A stretch of 64,000 nucleotides of DNA from Cytophagales bacterium (GCA_013297755.1 JAAFIH010000001.1:62001-126000), one strand, 5' to 3'; counted from the stretch's first letter, positions 47,192 through 56,556 are shown. The notes: a model not told the origin generated them from the sequence alone. Numbers and translations: made by a program.

Positions 47192-47222
47192 AAAAAAGTT
47201 GGACCTACTGCCCAACTTTTTT
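47192..47222. terminator. Bidirectional intrinsic terminator overlapping the clpB 3' end
   Basis: Stem AAAAAAGTTGG / CCAACTTTTTT with a 9-base loop. It follows the PAS gene and also contains the last codons of clpB and its stop (47205-47207), so the convergent genes share it. Confidence 0.8.
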
Positions 47223-49820
47223 ATTTTCAAAAACAACTTTTTCTGCATCTAAAGTGGCCAGTATGACATCTTCTTTTTTAACTTGATTACTCAATATTTG
47301 CTTTGACAATTCATTTACGACTAATTTTTGAAGGACTCTTTTGAGCGGTCGAGCTCCAAATTGCACATCGTAACCTTGGTCTGCAATGAAATCGAGCAAT
47401 TCTGAGGTTGCATCTAGCACAATGCCATTGGCGGCCAACGTACTTTGAATATGAGCAAATTGTATTTGCACTACTTTATGAATGTCTCTTTTTAAGAGTG
47501 GTTTAAACATGACGGTTTCGTCAATTCTGTTCAAAAACTCTGGTCTTATGGTCGATTTTAAGAGTTGCATCACTTCTGATTTGCAATGATCGATTACATC
47601 TAATTGAGCAAAAATATCTTTGGCTTCAAATCCTTCAAATTTATCTTGAATAATGCCAGCACCAGCATTAGAGGTCATAATAATAATGGTATTTTTAAAA
47701 TTAGCCAATCGCCCTTTGTTATCTGTCAGGCGGCCATCGTCTAGCACTTGCAAAAGAATATTGAAAGTATCAGGGTGTGCTTTTTCGATCTCATCGAGCA
47801 AAACTACCGAAAACGGTTTTCTACGCACTGCCTCTGTTAGTTGGCCACCTTCATCGTAGCCGATATAGCCAGGAGGAGCACCCACAAGTCTACTTACGGC
47901 ATGGCTTTGCTGATATTCGCTCATGTCTATACGTACCATGGCGTGCTCATCGTTGAACAAATATTCGGCTAGGGCTTTGGCCAGTTCAGTTTTGCCAACA
48001 CCAGTTGTACCCAAGAATATAAACGAGCCTATGGGTTTTTTGGGGTCGCTCAAACCAGCCCTATTTCTACGCACAGCATCGGCCACGGCTTGCACCGCTT
48101 CGTCTTGGCCTACGACTCTTTTGTTGAGTTCGGCTTCTAAGTTGAGCAATTTTTCACGCTCACTTTGTAGCATTTTGGCTACTGGTATTCCTGTCCATTT
48201 GGCTACAACTTCGGCTATGTCTTCGGCTGTTACCTCCTCTTTTAGCATGGCTTTGCCTGAGTGCAATTCTTTAATTTTTTCTTGGAAAACTACTAATTTA
48301 TCTTCGGCCTCTTTTATTTTTCCATATCTAATTTCGGCCACTTTGCCGTAATCTCCAGCTCTTTCGGCTTGTTCAGCTTCTATTCTTAATTTTTCGATAT
48401 TTTCTTTATTGGTACGCATACCAGTGATTATGTCTTTTTCAGAAGTCCATTTTGCTTTGAGTGCATTTCTTTTTTCGGTAAGGTCGGCTATTTCTTTGCC
48501 CAAAAGGCCCAGTTTATCTACATCGTTTTCCCTTTTTATGGCTTCTCTTTCGATTTCTAATTGCATGATTTTACGTTGCACCTCGTCTAGCTCTTCAGGC
48601 ATAGAATCAATTTGTATTCTCAATCGAGAGGCAGCTTCGTCCATCAAATCGATGGCTTTGTCGGGCAAATATCGGTCAGAAATATAGCGTGTTGATAGCT
48701 CAACAGATGCTATAATGGCTTCGTCTTTGATACGCACGCCATGGTGTATTTCATACTTATCTTTGATACCACGCAATATAGAAATGGCATCTTGCATATC
48801 AGGTTCGTCAACAACGATGGTTTGAAATCTGCGTTCGAGGGCTTTGTCTTTTTCGATATATTTTTGATATTCTTTGAGCGTAGTTGCCCCAATGGTGTGC
48901 AATTCGCCACGAGCTAGGGCAGGTTTTAGCAAATTGGCGGCATCCATGGCAGAATCGCCACCTGCACCAGCCCCAATGAGGGTATGAATTTCGTCAATAA
49001 AAAGCACCAATTCGCCCTCAGAATCGATGACTTCTTTGATTACTGCTTTTAATCGTTCTTCGAATTCGCCTTTATACTTGGCACCAGCCACCAACATACC
49101 CATATCCAAAGAAATTATTTGTTTAGATTTGAGATTTTCGGGTACATCGCCAGCCACTATACGTTGGGCTAGGCCTTCTACGATGGCAGTTTTGCCTACG
49201 CCAGGCTCCCCTATCAGCATAGGATTGTTTTTGGTTCTGCGGCTTAAAATTTGTAAAACCCTACGAATCTCCTCGTCTCTTCCTATGACTGGATCTATTT
49301 TACCAGCTTTGGCCATATCGTTGAGGTTTTTGGAATATTTTTTTAAGGATTGATATTTGTTTTCGGCATGCTGATCGGTTACTTTAGAGCCACCTCTCAA
49401 TTCAATAATAGTAGATTTTAATTGTTTTTCGGCAAATCCCAAATCTTTTAGCAACTGAGCAGATTTGTCTTTGCCGGCCAATATTCCTAATAAAATATGC
49501 TCTACGGCCACAAACTCATCGCCCATGTCTTTTTTGTAAGCATCGGCTTTTTGTAAAGCACTTGCTGCATCGTTGCCAAGATACTGATTTTGGCCTGTAA
49601 CAGTAGGATACGACTGTATTAAATCTTCTAATTTGGTAGTAAATATTACTTTATTGACATTTAATTTATTAAAAATAAAAGTAATAAAACTATCATCTGC
49701 CAAAATCATAGCTTTGAGCAAATGGCCAGTTTCTATGGCTTGTTGATTTTTTTCGGCTGCTACTCCAGAGGCTGCTTCTATCAACTCTTGAGCTTTGATG
49801 GTATAGTTTTGAAAGTTCAT
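47205..49820 (-). CDS. clpB: ATP-dependent disaggregase ClpB
   Basis: An 871-aa Hsp100 chaperone that, with DnaK, extracts proteins from aggregates. N-terminal Clp repeat domain (about 1-145), first AAA module with GEPGVGKT at about 203-210 and VLFIDEIHTLIGAG, a coiled-coil middle domain (about 410-530, PEELDEVQRKIMQLEIERE region), and second AAA module with GTTGVGKT and FSVVLLDEIEKAHPD. Length is usual. No ClpP-binding IGF/L loop is seen, consistent with ClpB. Its end sits inside a shared terminator. No heat-shock operator is evident upstream. Confidence 0.97.
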   Translation of the reverse strand: MNFQNYTIKAQELIEAASGVAAEKNQQAIETGHLLKAMILADDSFITFIFNKLNVNKVIFTTKLEDLIQSYPTVTGQNQYLGNDAASALQKADAYKKDMGDEFVAVEHILLGILAGKDKSAQLLKDLGFAEKQLKSTIIELRGGSKVTDQHAENKYQSLKKYSKNLNDMAKAGKIDPVIGRDEEIRRVLQILSRRTKNNPMLIGEPGVGKTAIVEGLAQRIVAGDVPENLKSKQIISLDMGMLVAGAKYKGEFEERLKAVIKEVIDSEGELVLFIDEIHTLIGAGAGGDSAMDAANLLKPALARGELHTIGATTLKEYQKYIEKDKALERRFQTIVVDEPDMQDAISILRGIKDKYEIHHGVRIKDEAIIASVELSTRYISDRYLPDKAIDLMDEAASRLRIQIDSMPEELDEVQRKIMQLEIEREAIKRENDVDKLGLLGKEIADLTEKRNALKAKWTSEKDIITGMRTNKENIEKLRIEAEQAERAGDYGKVAEIRYGKIKEAEDKLVVFQEKIKELHSGKAMLKEEVTAEDIAEVVAKWTGIPVAKMLQSEREKLLNLEAELNKRVVGQDEAVQAVADAVRRNRAGLSDPKKPIGSFIFLGTTGVGKTELAKALAEYLFNDEHAMVRIDMSEYQQSHAVSRLVGAPPGYIGYDEGGQLTEAVRRKPFSVVLLDEIEKAHPDTFNILLQVLDDGRLTDNKGRLANFKNTIIIMTSNAGAGIIQDKFEGFEAKDIFAQLDVIDHCKSEVMQLLKSTIRPEFLNRIDETVMFKPLLKRDIHKVVQIQFAHIQSTLAANGIVLDATSELLDFIADQGYDVQFGARPLKRVLQKLVVNELSKQILSNQVKKEDVILATLDAEKVVFENKKVGQ

Positions 49821-50055
49821 TTTGGATAGGTATTTTGATGTGACTTATTACTATGAACATAAAAACAAAGCATTAACCAAAGTATTAAGTTCTGTAAAAA
49901 TGACACAAAAACACTAATTTTGGTCGAAAAAATGACATTATGGCATTAAGAAAGAGTGTTTATTAATAAATTTAATAATTTTGTTTAATGAAAAAAATCC
50001 TAAAAATGCCACTGTTATTACTAAATTTGCAAATTGAATAAGCAGATGGAATAAA

Positions 50056-50890
50056 ATGGCTAAAAAGAACCAATCAACAAGGTTGACAACCCAACATAAA
50101 CAGTCCCAAGGTGTAGTAGACATCTTCGGGGAAAATGCGAAATTACACGACTTTGACTGTTGGTAAAATATCAAATCTTGTAATTGCCCAACTACAAGAA
50201 GAATATCCGCAATTGACGTTTCAATATAAAACGAGCATAAGAAAGGAAGAAATAAACGAAGCTTTAAAGAAAATTGACCCAGAATTGGGACAAACTCTTT
50301 TTGTTCCAAATTCAAGCATCAAACCAGATGGTGGCATAATTGAAGTAAAAGATGATAACGGTGAATGGAGAATTGTTTTAGTATCGGAAGCCAAACATCA
50401 AGGCAAAGACATTGAAAACATTAAGAAAGGACTACAAGTTGGCACAGCAGATAATCAGGACTTAATGGCTGCGGGAAATGCAATTGAAAGGTCGCATAAA
50501 AACATATCAGAAATCGCTAACTATATGCTTTCTGAATCTCATTTTCCTTATATCCTATTCTTAGAAGGTTCAAACTTTTTGACAGAAACAATTTCAATTA
50601 AACGACCTGATGGAAGAATTGTAACGCTTGAATACAACTCAGGTATGTTAAATAGATTAGACAGGCTGACTTCTGCAAATTATGGAATGCCGATTAACAG
50701 TAATCTTTGTATAAATAAATTTGTGAAACACAAAGACAAAACAATTATGCTTCAGGCTACATCTATTTACACACAAGGAAATGGCGAAAAGTGGAACAAT
50801 AAGGAAATGTTTGACATTATGTTTGAAATTTCAAAAACATCTCTGAAAATGTTAGGTAGTGATTTGTTCAATCAAATTACAAAAAAGTAA
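50056..50890 (+). pseudogene. EcoRI-type type II restriction endonuclease, +1 frameshift near the N-terminus
   Basis: Homologue of EcoRI (recognises GAATTC). Reading from ATG 50056 gives QSTRLTTQHKQSQGVVDIFG then fails at TAA 50164-50166. Removing one T from the TTT at 50152-50154 joins this to LTVGKISNLVIAQLQEEYP in the other frame. The corrected gene has 277 codons, the length of EcoRI, and SIKPDGG puts Asp at 91 while VSEAKHQGKD puts Glu at 111 and Lys at 113, the EcoRI catalytic residues. The downstream frame from about 50135 alone would give a 251-aa protein lacking the N-terminal arm. Its methyltransferase follows 6 bases later. Whether the shift is a real mutation or a sequencing error is not decidable here. 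Confidence 0.9.
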
Positions 50891-50896
50891 AGTATT

Positions 50897-51949
50897 ATGG
50901 CAAGAAACGCAACAAATAAATTACTGCAACAAGCGAAAAAATCAAAAAGTGATGAATTCTATACTCAACTTTCTGATATTGAAAGTGAATTGCAATACTA
51001 TAAAAATCATTTCAAGGATAAGGTAGTTTATTGTAATTGTGATGATGCTCGTATAAGTAATTTCTTTAAATATTTCGCTGATAATTTCAAAGAATTAGGT
51101 CTAAAAAAACTTATTGCTTCTTGCTATCTAGAGCAAAAGATTGACTTATTTAATACAGAAGAAACTGAAAATGGCTTCTTCTTTGAATATACAGGTAAAG
51201 AAAGCGAAACAGCCTCACCAAATTCTAATGATATTATTTATTTTAAAAGTGATGGCGATTTTCGTAGTCCAGAATGCATTGAACTCTTAAAGCAATCAGA
51301 CATTGTTGTTACAAACCCACCTTTTTCTTTATTCAGAGAATATGTAGCCCAATTAGCAAAGTATGACAAGAAATTTTTGATTATTGGCAACATTAACGCA
51401 ATTACATACAAAGAAATTTTCAAACTCATCAAAGAGAATAGGGCTTGGTTGGGAATAAATCTTGGAAGGGGTGTTTCAGGCTTTATTGTGCCTGAACACT
51501 ACGAACTTTATGGCACAGAAGCACGAATAGATAGCTTAGGAAATAGAATTGTATCTCCAAATAATTGTTTGTGGTTGACAAACTTGGACAACTTCAAGAG
51601 ACACGAAGACATTGAACTAACAAAAAAGTATTTCGGACACGAAGATGAATTTCCAAAATACGACAATTATGACGGCATAAACGTTGACAAAACAGAAGAC
51701 ATTCCGTTTGACTACGAAGGACACATAGGAGTTCCAATTACATTTCTACATAAATTCAATCCAGACCAATTTGAACTAATTAAATTCAGAAAAGGAAACG
51801 ATGACAAAGACTTATCAATAGATGGTAAATGCCCATATTTTAGAATATTAATCAAAAACAAACGAGTAAAAAGCGAGTTACAGAAAGATAGAAAGCAAAC
51901 TAGCACTAAAAATAGGTTTGGTAAAATGGCATCAGAAGTGCTTATTTGA
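50897..51949 (+). CDS. EcoRI-type adenine-N6 DNA methyltransferase
   Basis: A 350-aa methyltransferase closely resembling M.EcoRI: start MARNATNKLLQQAKKSKSDEF, the catalytic DIVVTNPPFSLF motif at about 134-145, FLIIGNINAITYKE and RGVSGFIVPEHYELYGTEAR, then SPNNCLWLTNL. It should methylate the internal adenine of GAATTC and protect the host. M.EcoRI, as I recall it, ends soon after RILIKNKR; here about 25 further basic residues follow (VKSELQKDRKQTSTKNRFGK...). It begins six bases after the endonuclease gene. The close match to an enterobacterial system suggests horizontal transfer. Confidence 0.95.
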   Translation: MARNATNKLLQQAKKSKSDEFYTQLSDIESELQYYKNHFKDKVVYCNCDDARISNFFKYFADNFKELGLKKLIASCYLEQKIDLFNTEETENGFFFEYTGKESETASPNSNDIIYFKSDGDFRSPECIELLKQSDIVVTNPPFSLFREYVAQLAKYDKKFLIIGNINAITYKEIFKLIKENRAWLGINLGRGVSGFIVPEHYELYGTEARIDSLGNRIVSPNNCLWLTNLDNFKRHEDIELTKKYFGHEDEFPKYDNYDGINVDKTEDIPFDYEGHIGVPITFLHKFNPDQFELIKFRKGNDDKDLSIDGKCPYFRILIKNKRVKSELQKDRKQTSTKNRFGKMASEVLI

Positions 51950-52140
51950 AACAAATATGCAAGGTTCAATATCATTGATAATTAAAAACATTTAAAAAAT
52001 AAAAAAATCTTCAATTTTAAAACTAAAATACATTGAGTTTGATTTTATTATACAAAATTATTAAATACAATTTTTTAATCAAAATCTTACAAAAAAGAAT
52101 CGACCAAGTAAATAAAAAAAAGGAAAATAGTGAAATTAAT

Positions 52141-52560
52141 TTATTGACTAGCCTGCGATTGAAAAGCCATCGCATACATTTTCATCTGCTTTACCATTGC
52201 CAATAAGCCATTGGAGCGTGTTTGAGCTAGGTGTTGCATCAATCCAATGTGGTTCATGAATTCGAGTTTTGAGTCTATAATATAACTTGGCGACTGACCA
52301 GAAAGTACACTCACTAGCATACTGACCAAACCTTTTACGATAACAGAATCGCTGTCGGCATCAAAAAATACAAGCCCATTGTCGTGCCTTGCCGTGAGCC
52401 ACACACTCGATTGACACCCTTTGATTTTGTAATCATTTGTCTTAAAAGTATCGTCAAATTTGGGTAATTTTTTACCCAATTCTATGATATATTCATATTT
52501 GTCATCCCAGGAATCAAAAAGGGAAAAATCGTCTACTAACTGTAATTCTATGTCGTTCAT
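52141..52560 (-). CDS. sufE: SufE-family cysteine-desulfurase partner
   Basis: A 139-aa SufE-like protein that accepts sulfur from the cysteine desulfurase SufS for Fe-S cluster assembly. Cys49 in IKGCQSSVWLTA is the sulfur-accepting residue. It starts DDFSLFDSWDDKYEYIIELG, as usual for the family, and length is normal. sufBCDS are not adjacent. Confidence 0.93.
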   Translation of the reverse strand: MNDIELQLVDDFSLFDSWDDKYEYIIELGKKLPKFDDTFKTNDYKIKGCQSSVWLTARHDNGLVFFDADSDSVIVKGLVSMLVSVLSGQSPSYIIDSKLEFMNHIGLMQHLAQTRSNGLLAMVKQMKMYAMAFQSQASQ

Positions 52561-52769
52561 GGTACAAATATAAAAATAAAAGATTCAAAAAGTCTATTCC
52601 AAATTTTGATTTTATGTTAAAATTAACGGATCAAAATGGTAAATTAAACTCAAACCAAGTAATAAATCATTTTTATAAAAAAAATACATCAACCAAAGTT
52701 TAGAAAAAACTGTGGCTGATGTACTTTAGCAACTTTTAAAAAAATTTTATAATATTTTTTTAAAAAGAT

Positions 52770-53345
52770 TTAATGTTTAATATCTACCTGCCCTGCTCCA
52801 TGCGAACTATGGTGAGAGCCATGCAAAATGCGTTCTACCCAAGCCAAAAGCAAAGCAGAAACTATAAAAACGATATGTATGATAATTTCGATAACTACAC
52901 TTCTAAAATCGCTATCAGCAGAGGCTTCCTCGTGTATGTCGATAAATGTTTTGAGCAAATGCACCCCAGAAATAGAGGCCAAAGAGGAGGCCAACTTGAT
53001 TTTGAGAATACCAGAATCCATGTGGTCGAGCCATTGTGGACGATCTTCGGCTTCGCCAAAATCAATGCGAGATGTAAAAATAGTATATCCACCAATGATT
53101 ACAATGATAAGCAAATTCATTACCATAGACACGTCTATCAAGCCCAAAATACTCAACATGACGCTGATTTCATTGATTTCGTTTACGGTCGTAACCAAAT
53201 GCACCAATTCTTGCATGAATTTGTACACATAAATACCAGTGGCCACTATTAAACCCAAGTAAACGGGGGCTTGCAACCAACGTGCTGCAAATATTAATTC
53301 TTCAATGACGTTTTCTATACCTTTTATAACGGGCGGTTTTTTCAT
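52770..53345 (-). CDS. YqhA-like (UPF0114) inner-membrane protein
   Basis: A 191-aa membrane protein with about four helices, matching the YqhA/UPF0114 family: ENVIEELIFAARWLQAPVYLGLI at the N-terminus (key FAARWLQAPVYLGL), VMNLLIIVIIGGYTIFTSRID in the middle, and WLDHMDSGILKIKLASSLASIS before the last two helices. The function of the family is unknown to me. A His-rich tail (HGSHHSSHGAGQ) is a feature of this member and might bind metal. Monocistronic. Confidence 0.88.
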   Translation of the reverse strand: MKKPPVIKGIENVIEELIFAARWLQAPVYLGLIVATGIYVYKFMQELVHLVTTVNEINEISVMLSILGLIDVSMVMNLLIIVIIGGYTIFTSRIDFGEAEDRPQWLDHMDSGILKIKLASSLASISGVHLLKTFIDIHEEASADSDFRSVVIEIIIHIVFIVSALLLAWVERILHGSHHSSHGAGQVDIKH

Positions 53346-53541
53346 GTTTCTTTTTTTTGTGCAATATATTAGCTAAATTTTGTTTTGTCAAAATGTTTTT
53401 TAAAATTTTAGTTTATTCATTTCATAACTCCTGATTTATATCAAAAACGATTTTTATTTTGATGACTACTCAAAATTTTTAATCCAAGAGAACCCTAAAA
53501 CTAAACTATGTCAAATATTTTTATCTATTCATTTAATAATT

Positions 53542-53549
53542 TAGCTTTG
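53542..53549 (+). promoter_or_regulatory. Candidate promoter -7 box of the second nuoN
   Basis: TAGCTTTG fits TAnnTTTG, 18 bases before the TTG start of the following gene. It would give a very short leader. No good -33 TTTG is seen. Confidence 0.4.
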
Positions 53550-53567
53550 TAGCATTATATATTTACA

Positions 53568-55001
53568 TTGATACAGAATTATTGGCAAGAGTTATTTTTT
53601 TTGCTTCCAGAGCTTATACTTAGTTTGGCCTTGATTTGCAATATTATTTTAGGTCTTATTTTTCAGAAAAAATCATTTTTTATTCATGTATCAGTTTTAG
53701 GCTTGGCTCTTGGCTGTGCCTTGTATTTTAGCATACTTCAAAATTATTATTTTAGTAATAATATTTTTTTATTTAGCAAAAGTTTACTTATTCATTTTCA
53801 AACGAATAATGTAAGAATATTGGTTTTATCTACTGGATGTATTGTTTTATTGTTTTTTTGTTTAAAACAAATATTAATAGATACTAAAGTAGAGTTTTTT
53901 GCCCTATTTACTGCTATTATGATAGGGTCTATGGTTTTGGCCATGAGCAACCACTGGTGTGTGGCATTGTTGGCTTTAGAAATTGTTTCTATCAGTTCTT
54001 ACGTTTTGGTGGCTTTATTTAGCAACAAAAATAGCACAGAATCGGCCATGAAATATATTCTATTTGGTATTGCCTCTTCGGCCATTATGTTGTATGGTAT
54101 TTCATTGTATTTTGGTCTTAGTGGTAATTTATTTTTCCATGAGCGAAAATTTTATGCTCCCCTACCATTTGTACCTACAACTGTTGCATTTACTTTAATT
54201 TCGGTGGGTATTTTTTTCAAATTATCTATTGTTCCATTTCATTTTTGGGTGGCCGATGTGTATCAAGGAGCCAAACCAGCCATTGTGGCCATACTTGCAT
54301 TAGTACCCAAATTGGCCGCTATTGGTCTTATTTTGAGTATGTATCAAGGTTTTGAAACTATAAGTTTGCCCATAGTTCCCCCTAGAGGCGTATTTTCGGT
54401 GGTAGTGGCTTGGTTGGCTGTTGTTAGTATTACAGTTGGTAATTTGGGAGCATTTTCTCAAAACAATACTATGCGCATGTTAGGGTACTCATCCATTGCC
54501 CATGCAGGATTTTTATTGATGCCTTTGGCCTTTGGTTTTGAAGGTGCTCCTACTACATTTTTCTATTTTGGGGTGTATGCAATAGTAAGTTTTGCTATTT
54601 TTTATGTTATTGAAATTACCAAATTCGATATATTAGAAAATTTTTCTGGTTTGGGAAATAGTAAACCTTTTTTGGCTGTTTTGATAGTCGTTTTTTTAGT
54701 AGGAATGGCTGGATTGCCCCCAACAGGTGGGTTTATGGCCAAGTTTTTTGTTTTTTCTACCTTATACCAAGAATTTGCTGTTACACAAAACTATAGTTAT
54801 CTATGTATCATACTTTTGGTTATTTTAAATACATTATTTGCTTTATATTATTATTTAAAAATACCTTATTTGATGTTTTTTAAGACAAGTTCTGTTGATT
54901 TTGAAAAAATATCGTTGAGTAGTTACATTTTTTTATCGTTTTTAGCTTTATTGTTGTTGGTTAGTTTTTTTGTGCCAAACATTTTTTTGATGCAAAAATA
55001 A
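53568..55001 (+). CDS. Second NuoN-like antiporter subunit
   Basis: A 477-aa antiporter-type membrane protein with about 14 helices. It has SAMKYILFGIASSAIMLYGI with the conserved Lys, FHFWVADVYQGAKPAIV in the pump motif position, and MLGYSSIAHAGFLLMPLAF. It is clearly NuoN/ND2-like but divergent from the nuoN at 42035-43420. It is alone except for the POT transporter 28 bases downstream. It might be the N subunit of a second complex I, a replacement subunit, or a cation antiporter; the sequence does not decide. TTG start at 53568. Confidence 0.85.
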   Translation: MIQNYWQELFFLLPELILSLALICNIILGLIFQKKSFFIHVSVLGLALGCALYFSILQNYYFSNNIFLFSKSLLIHFQTNNVRILVLSTGCIVLLFFCLKQILIDTKVEFFALFTAIMIGSMVLAMSNHWCVALLALEIVSISSYVLVALFSNKNSTESAMKYILFGIASSAIMLYGISLYFGLSGNLFFHERKFYAPLPFVPTTVAFTLISVGIFFKLSIVPFHFWVADVYQGAKPAIVAILALVPKLAAIGLILSMYQGFETISLPIVPPRGVFSVVVAWLAVVSITVGNLGAFSQNNTMRMLGYSSIAHAGFLLMPLAFGFEGAPTTFFYFGVYAIVSFAIFYVIEITKFDILENFSGLGNSKPFLAVLIVVFLVGMAGLPPTGGFMAKFFVFSTLYQEFAVTQNYSYLCIILLVILNTLFALYYYLKIPYLMFFKTSSVDFEKISLSSYIFLSFLALLLLVSFFVPNIFLMQK

Positions 55002-55029
55002 AAAAATCACTATTTTAATTACCAAAATT

Positions 55030-56316
55030 ATGAAACACCCCAAAGGCTTATATTTATTATTTCTTACCGAAATGTGGGAGCGATTTAGTTATTATGGTAT
55101 GCGTGCCTTGTTGGTAGTATATGTTATTTCTACTGCTGCCGAGGGTGGACTTGGCTGGACCGATGGCCAGGCTGGCCAACTTTGGGGAATCTATACTGGC
55201 TTGGTGTACGTAACCCCAATTTTTGGGGGCTACCTTGCAGATAGGTATTTGGGCAATAGAAATGCCATACTTTTGGGCGGATTTTTGATGATGCTGGGGC
55301 ATATTTCTTTGGCTTTTACCCCTACTGCCGCTTTTTATATTGGGCTTGGTTTGTTGATTATTGGCAATGGTTTTTTCAAACCAAACGCTACTTCTATGGT
55401 AGGTCAGCTGTATCCAGATGGTAGCCCACTCAAAGATAGTGCCTATATAATTTTTCATATAGGTATCAATTTTGGGTCATTTTTTGGAGTACTTTTGTGT
55501 GGATTTGTTGGCGAAAAATATGGCTGGCATCTTGGATTTGGCACAGCTGGTATTGCTATGGCTTTGGGATTATTGGTGTTTTATTTTGGGCAAAATGTGC
55601 TTGGAGAGGTGGGCAAATTGCAGAAAAAAACTGAAACAAATGCAGGTATATTTACTCAAAAACTTACATTAAACGAATCGAAAAAATTACAAACACTGGC
55701 CGTTTTAGCAATTTTTTCTATTGTGTTTTGGATGAGCTACGAACAAGGAGGTTCTTCTATGAGCATATTTGCAAAAAAATACACCAACAGATTTATAGGC
55801 GACTTTGAAGTGCCCTCTAGTTGGTTTCAATCCCTAAATCCTTTGTTTGTGTTCACATTTGCACCCATGTTTGCTTGGTTGTGGACCTACCTAACGGCTC
55901 GCAACCAAAACCCAAATCCTATTTTAAAACTAGCACTTGGCATGGGCGTATTGGCCTCAAGTTTTATAGTTCTGTATGTAGGAAGTGCCAATATACCCCT
56001 GGGAGCCACATCTGCACAAGTGTCTATGGGATTTTGGATAGGTGCCATATTTTTGCAAACCATTGCCGAATTGCTATTTTATCCCATTGGTTTATCATTG
56101 GTAAGTACATTGTCGCCCAAACATCTAGGTTCGTTGGTTGTAGGAGCATGGCTGTGTTCGTTTGCCATTGGCAATTATTGTAGTGGGTTGTTGGCAAGCA
56201 AAATTGGCGAATTATCATTGGCCTCGTTTTTTATGATACCCTTTTATTTTGCTATTGTAGCCTCTGTTGGGTTATTTCTGTGTTATCCAAAGTTGAAAAA
56301 ATCTTTAGAAAGTTGA
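55030..56316 (+). CDS. POT-family peptide transporter
   Basis: A 428-aa proton-coupled oligopeptide transporter with about 12 helices. N-terminus KGLYLLFLTEMWERFSYYGMRALLVVYV with the signature EMWERFSYYG of the PTR2/POT family and later YFGQNVLGEVG. FFKPNATSMVGQLYPDGSPL (key FKPNATSMVGQLYP) is the classical second PTR2 signature. It imports di- and tripeptides. It probably shares a transcript with the NuoN-like gene. Confidence 0.93.
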   Translation: MKHPKGLYLLFLTEMWERFSYYGMRALLVVYVISTAAEGGLGWTDGQAGQLWGIYTGLVYVTPIFGGYLADRYLGNRNAILLGGFLMMLGHISLAFTPTAAFYIGLGLLIIGNGFFKPNATSMVGQLYPDGSPLKDSAYIIFHIGINFGSFFGVLLCGFVGEKYGWHLGFGTAGIAMALGLLVFYFGQNVLGEVGKLQKKTETNAGIFTQKLTLNESKKLQTLAVLAIFSIVFWMSYEQGGSSMSIFAKKYTNRFIGDFEVPSSWFQSLNPLFVFTFAPMFAWLWTYLTARNQNPNPILKLALGMGVLASSFIVLYVGSANIPLGATSAQVSMGFWIGAIFLQTIAELLFYPIGLSLVSTLSPKHLGSLVVGAWLCSFAIGNYCSGLLASKIGELSLASFFMIPFYFAIVASVGLFLCYPKLKKSLES

Positions 56317-56352
56317 AATAAGGCATGAAACCAAAAATTAATATGACTGATA

Positions 56353-56556
56353 CAATGTCATTTATATCAAACCGAAAAATTAAAATTACATTCCTCTAAT
56401 TTTTCTCCCTCTTGGGGAGAAATTAAAAGAGGGGTTTAAAATAAAATTGTAATATTTGTTTTTCGGATCAATATAATTAAGAATTTGATTAGTCTTTCTC
56501 CTTTGGAGAAAGACTAAGATAAAGGCATTAAAAAATACTTATGTAAACGACATTGA
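56353..56556. repeat. Family B repeat, copy B3, interrupted by a family A element
   Basis: The left end CAATGTCATTTATAT lies at 56353-56367, the rest resumes at about 56472 with ATAATTAAGAATTTGATT and runs to CGACATTGAT at 56556. The internal perfect hairpin AGTCTTTCTCC-TTT-GGAGAAAGACT is the best in the family. Between the two parts lies the complete family A element A3, so A3 has inserted into B3. Confidence 0.7.
56369..56471. repeat. Family A palindromic repeat, copy A3, nested in B3
   Basis: The best-preserved copy: left end CCGAAAAATTAAAATTACA pairs with right end TGTAATATTTGTTTTTCGG, and the inner CCTCTAATTTTTCTCC pairs with GGAGAAATTAAAAGAGG. The whole element can form one hairpin. 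The flanks share TATA on both sides. Confidence 0.75.

Noticed and set aside
52773-53252. Two open frames antisense to the YqhA-like gene
   Set aside because: Both overlap a well-supported membrane protein and show only reverse-strand composition.
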